Of a DNA stretch of 64,000 bases, positions 15,635 to 22,071 are shown piece after piece (within the stretch, counting starts at the first letter, position 1; every line of letters begins with the position of its first letter). A model generated the notes under the pieces. The model saw nothing but the letters and a program-made list of their open reading frames with translations. It was not told the origin of the DNA and did no database searches. The translations under genes were made by a program, and so were the position numbers. Source of the DNA: Pseudomonas chlororaphis (GTDB lineage Bacteria; Pseudomonadota; Gammaproteobacteria; Pseudomonadales; Pseudomonadaceae); the NCBI RefSeq assembly GCF_000783395.1, contig NZ_JSFK01000007.1, positions 62,001-126,000 on the forward strand, given 5' to 3'.

Positions 15635-16512
15635 GTACCGTAGATCTGTCGTCGCTGCCGGCGCCGACCGTGCTGGAGCCTCTGGACTTTGAAGAGGTTT
15701 ATCAGGACGGGCTGAGCGTGTTTCGCGGGTACATGGGCGGTAACTGGACGGCCGCGCTGGAAAGCGATCCCGTGGTCAAAGTGCTTGAGGTCGGGGCCTA
15801 CAACAAGGTCGGCAACCGCGCCCGGGTCAATGACGCCGGCAAGGCGCTATTGCTGGCGCACGCCATTCGCGGCGACCTCGATCACTTGGGGGCCAACGTC
15901 AATCTGCAGCGCCTGGTCATTCAGGCCGAGGATCTGCTGGCGGTGCCGCCGGTGCCCAAGGTCATGGAAGACGACGACCCGTTTCGCGAACGCATCCAGT
16001 TGGCCTATGAGGGTTTGACCACGGCCGGCCCGCGCAACAGCTACATCCTGCATGCGCGTAACGCTTCTGGGCTGGTGGCAGACGCCACGGCCGAAAGCCC
16101 GGCGCCTTGCTACGTTACGGTAACGGTGCTGGGGTTTGATGGGGAGGGTGAAGCGCCGTCGGAGTTGCTGGCGACGGTGGCCGCTGCGCTGGATGACGAT
16201 GACGTGCGCCCGGTCGGTGATCGGGTGACCGTGCAGAGCGCGCAGGTGATCCGCTACGAGATTGACGCCATCTTGCACATGGCCGGCGCCGGCCCCGAAG
16301 CGGACGCCAGTTTGGCCGAGGCGAAAAGTCGATTGGCAGCCTGGATCAATCCACGCAAGCGGCTGGGCGTCGAGGTCGCACGCTCCGCTATTGACGCTCA
16401 GTTGCACGTTGCCGGCGTTGCCCGGGTTGAGTTGGTCGGGTGGCAGGATCTGGCCCCGACCAAGGCGCAGGCGGCGTTCTGTACACGCTACAACGTGAGG
16501 CTGGCGGGCTGA
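15631..16512 (+). CDS. Baseplate assembly protein J
   Basis: This 293-residue protein matches the P2 gpJ baseplate family: LPAPTVLEPLDFEEVYQD at the N-terminus, LLLAHAIRGDLDHLGANVNLQRLV, and the C-terminal RLGVEVARSAIDAQLHVAGVARVEL. With W and I it forms the wedges around the spike. ATGA-coupled to W and followed closely by I. Confidence 0.94.
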   Translation: MSTVDLSSLPAPTVLEPLDFEEVYQDGLSVFRGYMGGNWTAALESDPVVKVLEVGAYNKVGNRARVNDAGKALLLAHAIRGDLDHLGANVNLQRLVIQAEDLLAVPPVPKVMEDDDPFRERIQLAYEGLTTAGPRNSYILHARNASGLVADATAESPAPCYVTVTVLGFDGEGEAPSELLATVAAALDDDDVRPVGDRVTVQSAQVIRYEIDAILHMAGAGPEADASLAEAKSRLAAWINPRKRLGVEVARSAIDAQLHVAGVARVELVGWQDLAPTKAQAAFCTRYNVRLAG

Positions 16513-16513
16513 T

Positions 16514-17116
16514 ATGAAAAGTCTACTGCCGCTCAACAGCACGCAACTGGAGCGGGCCATGGAGGCCGCGTTCTTCGAAAAGACGATTGTCCCACTGCGC
16601 GACCTCTACAACCCCGACACCTGCCCGGTGCATCTGCTCCCGCATCTGGCGTGGGCGTGGTCGGTCGATCGCTGGGACTACCGATGGTCTGAGGCGACCA
16701 AGCGCGCGGCCATCAAGGCGTCGTACTACATCCACAAGCACAAGGGCACGATCGGCGCGATACGTCGTGTGGTCGAGCCGCTGGGCTATCTGATCGAGAT
16801 TGTCGAGTGGTTCAAGACCGTGCCCGAGGGGGTGCCGGGCACCTTCGCGCTGAAGATTGGCGTTCTCGATACCGGTATCACCGAGGAAATGTATCAGGAG
16901 CTTGAACGCCTGATTGACGACGCCAAGCCCGTCACCCGGCACATGACCGGGCTGGCGATCAGCCTGGAAACACAGGGCAATTTGAATGTGGGTGTGACGC
17001 TCTACGACGGCGATGAACTCGACATATTCCCGCCGGAAATGCAGGACATCGAGATAACCGGCAGCTTCGGCGTGGTCGGCCGTGAACACTCCATAGACAT
17101 CATGGACATTTATTAA
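16514..17116 (+). CDS. Tail protein I
   Basis: This 200-residue P2 gpI-type baseplate protein is recognised from LLPLNSTQLERAMEAAF, LYNPDTCPVHLLPHLAWAWSVDRWD and the following KGTIGAIRRVVEPLG. It joins the baseplate to the tail fibres. It lies one base after the J stop, and the fibre ATG follows its stop directly. Confidence 0.93.
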   Translation: MKSLLPLNSTQLERAMEAAFFEKTIVPLRDLYNPDTCPVHLLPHLAWAWSVDRWDYRWSEATKRAAIKASYYIHKHKGTIGAIRRVVEPLGYLIEIVEWFKTVPEGVPGTFALKIGVLDTGITEEMYQELERLIDDAKPVTRHMTGLAISLETQGNLNVGVTLYDGDELDIFPPEMQDIEITGSFGVVGREHSIDIMDIY

Positions 17117-19078
17117 ATGATTGATGCGAACTCAAAGTTTTTCGCGATCCTGACGGACGTGGGGGCGGCCAAGCTGGCGAATGCCAATGTGCTGGGCGTG
17201 CCCTGGAACATCACGGAAATGGGCTTGGGCGATGCCAACGAAACCGATCCGCAGCCCAATGCCAAGCAAACCAAACTGATCAACGAATGGCGCCGCCGGC
17301 CGCTGAATCAGTTGCGCATCGATCCGGTCAACCCGGCGGTGATCATTGCCGAGCAAGTCATTCCGGCCGACGAGGGCGGGCGCTGGATTCGTGAGGTTGG
17401 GCTGTATGACGCTGACGGTGATCTGGTAGCGGTGGCCAACTGCGCGCCGAGCTTCAAGCCGGTGCTGTCGCAGGGATCGGGCCGCACGCAAGTGGTGCGG
17501 ATGAACCTGATTGTTTCCAGCACGGCACAGATCAGCCTCAAGATTGACCCGTCGGTGGTGCTGGCGACGCGTGAGTATGTCGATTCGCGCATTCTGGAAG
17601 AGCTGAGCAAGCTCGACATTAAGCAGTCAGTGCGCGCGGCGACCACGGCCAATATCGCCCTGGTCGGTTTGCAGGTCGTGGACGGTGTTTCGCTGAATGC
17701 CGGCGATCGCGTGCTGGTGAAGAATCAGGCGGCCGTCAAGGATAACGGCCCGTATGTGGTGGCTGTGGGTGCCTGGGCGCGGGCCAAGGATGCCGACAAT
17801 AACGCGAAGGTCACGCCGAATCTGACGGTAGCGGTCGAGGTGGGGGCGACGCAGGCCGACACGATCTGGCAACTGGTGACCGATGGCCCGATTGTCGTGG
17901 GCACCACGGCGCTCACGTTCAAGGACATTACAGACGGCTTTGCCCGGCTGCTGTCGCCAAGCTTTGCCGGCAATCCAACGGCCCCGACGCCGGCGCAATT
18001 CGACGGCAGCAAGTCGATCGCTACGGCGGAGTTTGTAAAGCGTAGTGGTGTCGAGTTCTCGGGCTTCTCCACGAACGCTGCAAACTTGGCTTTGACGGCC
18101 GCGCACGTCGGTGGCCTTCACAGCTTTTCCGCTGCTGCGCAGCTTCAGGCCACTTTGCCGCCGACGGCAGGTGTCGCGCAGGCTGCAACCATTACGCTTG
18201 TTTGTGCCGGCACTGGCGGTCTTAAAATCGTCCCGGCCGGTACTGACGTGGTGTACACCTCGACCGGCGTGGCCGGCCCGTTGGTGTTGGCCCTAGGCGA
18301 CACGGCTGAGTTCATCCGCCTGCAAGACCAGTGGCGGCTGATCGGTGGCACGGCGGCGCTGCGCTTTGCTGGAACGCTGAGTGGTGCCTATTACGTCACG
18401 CAGCCGCAGTTCGATAGCGGCAAGTCGCCGGCTACGACGGAATTCGTAAAGCGAATGGGCGTCGAGTGGTCGAACTTCAATGCACTATCCGTCAGTACCG
18501 TGCTAAGTGTTGCAAGCGTCGGCGGCGCGGTCAGCGCTGCGTCTTCAACACCCATCAGCCTTACCCTTCCGCCTACTGGGCTTGTGGTGCAGGGCGCAAT
18601 GCTAATGGTGCTGAGCGCTGGCTCTGGCGCGGTCACTCTACAATTATCCGGTGGCGACCTCTTAACGAATGTGAGTGGTGTGTCCGTGTCCGTTGTTCTC
18701 GGGCAGGGCGATACAGCGCTGCTGACCAGAGTCTCCAATGAGTGGCGTCTGATCGACGGAACGGTGGCGTTGCGACACTCAGCAGCATTCGCTTCGAGCC
18801 TGCTATCGGGTAACGGCTGGGCAAAGCGTCCCGATGGTCTTATCGAGCAATGGGGTTCAGGCGTTACGGACGCGAACGGGTACGTTTATGTTACCTACCC
18901 TATCCCGTTCCCCAATACGGTGCGCAATGTTATGCCAGCGCACCTTGGTTCGTCGGCCTTGATGCACGCGATCATGGATACCAACTACACGCAGACCGGT
19001 TGCAAGCTTCGCGTGCAAAATGCGGCGGGGGCTTCGTCGGCTGGGTGGTATGTTCTTTGGCGAGCGGTGGGGTATTGA
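17117..19078 (+). CDS. Tail fibre protein with duplicated central module
   Basis: The 653-residue protein has an N-terminal phage tail-collar/fibre attachment domain (ANSKFFAILTDVGAAKLANA ... GRWIREVGLYD). A repeat-type segment follows (VVDGVSLNAGDRVLVKNQAAVKDNG), then two similar modules of about 130 residues (about 286-418 and 424-553), each with a QFD-SGKS-AT-EFVKR motif and ending in L-GDTA...WRLI-GT-ALR. The C-terminus (GWAKRPDGLIEQWGSG ... SSAGWYVLWRAVGY) resembles the gp53-like tip of R-pyocin fibres. It should determine host binding. Confidence 0.88.
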   Translation: MIDANSKFFAILTDVGAAKLANANVLGVPWNITEMGLGDANETDPQPNAKQTKLINEWRRRPLNQLRIDPVNPAVIIAEQVIPADEGGRWIREVGLYDADGDLVAVANCAPSFKPVLSQGSGRTQVVRMNLIVSSTAQISLKIDPSVVLATREYVDSRILEELSKLDIKQSVRAATTANIALVGLQVVDGVSLNAGDRVLVKNQAAVKDNGPYVVAVGAWARAKDADNNAKVTPNLTVAVEVGATQADTIWQLVTDGPIVVGTTALTFKDITDGFARLLSPSFAGNPTAPTPAQFDGSKSIATAEFVKRSGVEFSGFSTNAANLALTAAHVGGLHSFSAAAQLQATLPPTAGVAQAATITLVCAGTGGLKIVPAGTDVVYTSTGVAGPLVLALGDTAEFIRLQDQWRLIGGTAALRFAGTLSGAYYVTQPQFDSGKSPATTEFVKRMGVEWSNFNALSVSTVLSVASVGGAVSAASSTPISLTLPPTGLVVQGAMLMVLSAGSGAVTLQLSGGDLLTNVSGVSVSVVLGQGDTALLTRVSNEWRLIDGTVALRHSAAFASSLLSGNGWAKRPDGLIEQWGSGVTDANGYVYVTYPIPFPNTVRNVMPAHLGSSALMHAIMDTNYTQTGCKLRVQNAAGASSAGWYVLWRAVGY

Positions 19079-19080
19079 AC

Positions 19081-19524
19081 ATGGACAAAATTGTATATTT
19101 CAGCCCGTCCATGTGTGGGGCTTATCGCCCTGAGATCCATGGTGCGGACATGCCGGCGGACGTGGTCGAGGTATCGGAAAGCGTTTGGCAATCGCTGCTC
19201 AATGAGCTGTCGACCAGTCCAAAAATGATGTCGTCACGGTCCAACGGTCAGCCGGTTTTGATTGATCCGCCGGCACTGGATGCCGAGGCGCTGGCCGCTG
19301 TTGAACGCGGTTGGCGTGATGCGCAATTGGCGCTGACGGATCCGCTGGTTTCTCGACACCGCGACGAGATCGAGGAGGGGGGCGAAACCTCGCTCACGGC
19401 CGACCAGTACGCGGAGTTGCAGACGTACCGCCGGCAGTTGCGCGATTGGCCGCAAGGGGATCAATTCCCCCTCGCCGAACACCGACCGCCGGCGCCGACC
19501 TGGCTGTCAGCACAACCCAACTAA
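19081..19524 (+). CDS. Tail fibre assembly/chaperone protein
   Basis: The 147-residue protein follows the fibre gene by two bases, as fibre chaperones do. Its C-terminus (ERGWRDAQLALTDPLVSRHRDEIEEGG ... LTADQYAELQTYRRQLRDWPQ) is the tail-assembly-chaperone motif found behind fibre genes in Pseudomonas and enterobacterial phages. The N-terminus (FSPSMCGAYRPEIHGADMPADVVEVSE) is also typical. It should help fibre trimers fold. Confidence 0.85.
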   Translation: MDKIVYFSPSMCGAYRPEIHGADMPADVVEVSESVWQSLLNELSTSPKMMSSRSNGQPVLIDPPALDAEALAAVERGWRDAQLALTDPLVSRHRDEIEEGGETSLTADQYAELQTYRRQLRDWPQGDQFPLAEHRPPAPTWLSAQPN

Positions 19525-19549
19525 ACGCCCCGCACTGACGGGGCGTTTT
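19525..19549 (+). terminator. Strong intrinsic terminator after the fibre chaperone
   Basis: ACGCCCCG (19525-19532) pairs with CGGGGCGT (19539-19546) around CACTGA, followed by TTTTC. A 12-bp palindrome GTTACGCGTAAC follows at 19557-19568. Confidence 0.75.
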
Positions 19550-19582
19550 CTTTTCCGTTACGCGTAACACGAACACCCTCAC

Positions 19583-19607
19583 AGCCTCGCTTATGTGGGG
19601 CTTTTTC
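19583..19607 (+). terminator. Terminator-like linker before the sheath gene
   Basis: AGCCTC pairs with GGGGCT (one G-U pair) around GCTTATGT, followed by TTTTTCGTTTCTGGAGA, which closely matches the sequence after the hairpin at 11885. Third copy of the recurring linker. Confidence 0.5.
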
Positions 19608-19627
19608 GTTTCTGGAGACTGACCCTT

Positions 19628-20794
19628 ATGAGTTTTTTCCACGGCGTCACGACCACGTCGGTCGACACTGGCGCGCGCACCATCTCGCTGCCGTCGTCGT
19701 CGATTATCGGTCTGTGCGACACCTTCACACCTGGCGTTCTCGGCGGTGGTACGGCCAAGGCGGGCGAGCTGAAGTTGATTACCACCGAGCGCGAAGCCAT
19801 CGCCGCTTTCGGCGCCGATTCGGCAATCACCAAGGCCTGTCAGGCGATCTACGTCAAAGCCAAGGCGGTGATCGTCGCCATCGGCGTGGCCAAGCTGGAG
19901 GACCCTGCGCTGCAAACCTCGGCGATCATCGGCGGCGTGCTGGCCTCGGGTCAGCGTACCGGCCTACAGGCGCTGCTCGACGGCAAAAGCTTGTTCAATG
20001 CCCAGCCGCGGTTGTTGATCGCGCCTGGTCACACCGCGACTCAGGCGGTTGCCACGGCGCTCGATAGCTTGGCGCAGAAACTGCGCGCTATCGGCATCAT
20101 CGACGGACCCGGTACAACCGACGAGGCCGCCATGGCCTACGCCGAGAACTTCGGCAGTCGCAACCTGTTCATGGTCGACCCGGGCGTCAAGTACTGGGAC
20201 ACCATCACCAGCAAGACCGTCGACGCCCCCGGTTCGGCTTGGGCGGCGGGGCTGTTTGCCTGGACGGATGCTGAATACGGTTTCTGGGCTTCGCCATCGA
20301 ACAAGGAGTTGACCGGCATCACCGGCACGGGCCGCGCGGTCGAGTACCTGGACGGCGATGAAACCTGCCGGGCCAACCTGCTCAACAACGCGAATATCAC
20401 CACGATCATTCGCGACGACGGTTACCGCCTGTGGGGCAACCGCACGCTGTCGAGCGATCCGAAGTGGGCGTTCGTTACCCGCGTTCGCACGCTGTTCATC
20501 ATCATGGACGCGGTGCAGGCCGGACACAAATGGGCGGTCGACCGCTCGATCACCAAGACCTACGTCAAGGACGTCACCGACGGCCTGCAAGCGTTCGGTC
20601 GCGACCTGAAGAACCAAGGCGCGGTGCTCAAGTTCGAGGCTTACGCTGATCAGGAACTAAACACGGCCAGCCAGATTGAGCAGGGCAAGGTGTACTGGCG
20701 CATTCGCTTCACCGACGTGCCGCCGGCCGAAAACCCGAACTTTCTTTTTGAGGTCACCAATGAAGGGATGACCGAAGTGCTTGAAGCAGCCTAA
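19628..20794 (+). CDS. Contractile tail sheath protein (FI)
   Basis: This 388-residue tail sheath subunit is typical of P2 FI and R-pyocin sheaths: FFHGVTTTSVDTGARTISLPSSSIIGLCDTF at the start, then HTATQAVATALDSLAQKLRAIGIIDGP, SPSNKELTGITGTGRAVEYLDG and the C-terminal KNQGAVLKFEAYADQELNT. It forms the outer contractile cylinder, which shows that this is a myovirus. ATG 19628 follows TCTGGAGA. Confidence 0.96.
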   Translation: MSFFHGVTTTSVDTGARTISLPSSSIIGLCDTFTPGVLGGGTAKAGELKLITTEREAIAAFGADSAITKACQAIYVKAKAVIVAIGVAKLEDPALQTSAIIGGVLASGQRTGLQALLDGKSLFNAQPRLLIAPGHTATQAVATALDSLAQKLRAIGIIDGPGTTDEAAMAYAENFGSRNLFMVDPGVKYWDTITSKTVDAPGSAWAAGLFAWTDAEYGFWASPSNKELTGITGTGRAVEYLDGDETCRANLLNNANITTIIRDDGYRLWGNRTLSSDPKWAFVTRVRTLFIIMDAVQAGHKWAVDRSITKTYVKDVTDGLQAFGRDLKNQGAVLKFEAYADQELNTASQIEQGKVYWRIRFTDVPPAENPNFLFEVTNEGMTEVLEAA

Positions 20795-20806
20795 GGGGCG
20801 TAACCA

Positions 20807-21310
20807 ATGATTCCTCAGACTTTGTACAACACCAACCTGTTCGTCGACGGCGTGAACTTCTCCGGCGACGTGCCGAGCATGACGCTGCCCAAGCTGACCA
20901 CCAAGACCGACGAATATCGTGGCGGCGGCATGGCCGGCCCCGTCGATATGGATCAGGGGCTGGAAAAAATGGAAGCCTCGTTTGTCACCAAGGGCGTGCG
21001 CCGCGAGTCGCTGAAGTACTTCGGCCTGGCCGACGGCACGGCGTTCAACGCCACGTTCCGAGGTGCCTTCAAGGGCCAAAAGGGCGCGGTGACAGCGGTC
21101 GTTGCCACCCTGCGCGGCCGGCTCAAAGAGGTCGACATGGGCGACTGGAAAGCCGGCGACGCCGCCGAGATCAAACACGCTATTGCGGTCACTTACTACA
21201 AGCTCGAAATCGACGGGCGCCTGATGTACGAGATCGACATGGTCGCCGGCATCCAAGTGATCGACGGCAAAGACCAACTGCTCGAAGTGCGCAACGCGCT
21301 CGGCCTTTAA
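20807..21310 (+). CDS. Major tail tube protein (FII)
   Basis: The 167-residue protein matches P2 FII-type tail tubes: MIPQTLYNTNLFVDGVNFSGDVPSMTLPKL, YRGGGMAGPVDMDQGLEKMEASF and MGDWKAGDAAEIKHAIAVTYYKLEIDG. Rings of it make the inner tube inside the sheath. It lies 12 bases after the sheath gene. Confidence 0.95.
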   Translation: MIPQTLYNTNLFVDGVNFSGDVPSMTLPKLTTKTDEYRGGGMAGPVDMDQGLEKMEASFVTKGVRRESLKYFGLADGTAFNATFRGAFKGQKGAVTAVVATLRGRLKEVDMGDWKAGDAAEIKHAIAVTYYKLEIDGRLMYEIDMVAGIQVIDGKDQLLEVRNALGL

Positions 21311-21321
21311 GGAAGTTTCAG

Positions 21322-21921
21322 ATGACTCAAGCAATCGCTAAAAACCTGCCGGCCTGGCTGTCGCTCAGTGCAATCGGTGCCGTCGTAACGCTGACCCGCC
21401 CAAGCCAAGCCAATAGCGTCAACGTCGATACGTTGAACCTGCGTAATCCGACCGTGCGTGAAGTGCGCGCGGCCGACCGTGCCGCCAATGGTGACGACGA
21501 ACAACGCGAACTGATGCTGTTCGCCGGTCTGGCGGAAGTCGGACTGAAGGATCTGGAAGGCCTCAAGCTAGCCGACTATCGCCGCGTGCAGGCGGCGTAT
21601 TCGCACCTGGTGCCGAAAACCGATTATTCGAAGTCGATGCCGGCATGGTTGTCGCTGACCACCGATCAGGTGCTGGTGACGCTGTCGTGCCCGAGCGAAA
21701 TCAACGGCGTGACGGTCGACAAGCTGGCCTTGCGTTCGCCGACCGTGGGCGACGTGCGTGCCGCCAACCGTGAGGTCAGTGGCGACGATGAGCAGCGCGA
21801 GCTGGTGTTGTTTGCCGCATTGTCCGGTGCGCCTGTCGCGGATCTGGAGGGGCTGAAGCTGGTGGATTTTAACCGCTTGCAGGCCGGCTATTTTCGCATG
21901 GACAACGACGACGGGCTTTAA
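21322..21921 (+). CDS. Tail assembly chaperone E with internal tandem duplication
   Basis: The 199-residue protein consists of two copies of one domain: residues about 8-97 (LPAWLSLSAIGAVVTLTRPS ... VREVRAADRAANGDDEQREL) and about 105-193 (MPAWLSLTTDQVLVTLSCPS ... VGDVRAANREVSGDDEQREL). The unit is the gpE-type phage tail assembly chaperone, which binds the tape measure during tail assembly and is normally present once. The frame ends in GGG-CTT-TAA, with the E' extension open in the +1 frame (21857-22033). It sits between tube and tape measure genes, as in P2. Confidence 0.85.
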   Translation: MTQAIAKNLPAWLSLSAIGAVVTLTRPSQANSVNVDTLNLRNPTVREVRAADRAANGDDEQRELMLFAGLAEVGLKDLEGLKLADYRRVQAAYSHLVPKTDYSKSMPAWLSLTTDQVLVTLSCPSEINGVTVDKLALRSPTVGDVRAANREVSGDDEQRELVLFAALSGAPVADLEGLKLVDFNRLQAGYFRMDNDDGL

Positions 21922-22033
21922 CCCCAGCGTTATCAAGTCGGCAGCAAAACGTCTGGCGGCGGAAACCGGTTTTTCCGCCGCTGAGATCCAGTCGATGCCG
22001 TTTGCGGAAATGGTGTGGTGGCTCACGGATTGA
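21857..22033 (+). CDS. E' extension, probably made by programmed frameshift from E
   Basis: In the +1 frame relative to E an open stretch runs from 21857 to TGA 22033 and has no usable ATG or GTG early on. Its end, NPSVIKSAAKRLAAETGFSA then AEIQSMPFAEMVWWLTD, resembles the small GpE-family proteins encoded at this place in P2-like tails. Slippage at CTT-TAA (21916-21921) by +1, as in the release-factor-2 site CTT-TGA, would join 199 residues of E to 37 of E'. A -2 slip elsewhere in 21857-21921 is the alternative. Confidence 0.6.
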   Translation, partial: SWWILTACRPAIFAWTTTTGFNPSVIKSAAKRLAAETGFSAAEIQSMPFAEMVWWLTD

Positions 22034-22071
22034 GCCGCCTTGGGTAGTGCTGGGCACATGGGGGCCATCAC

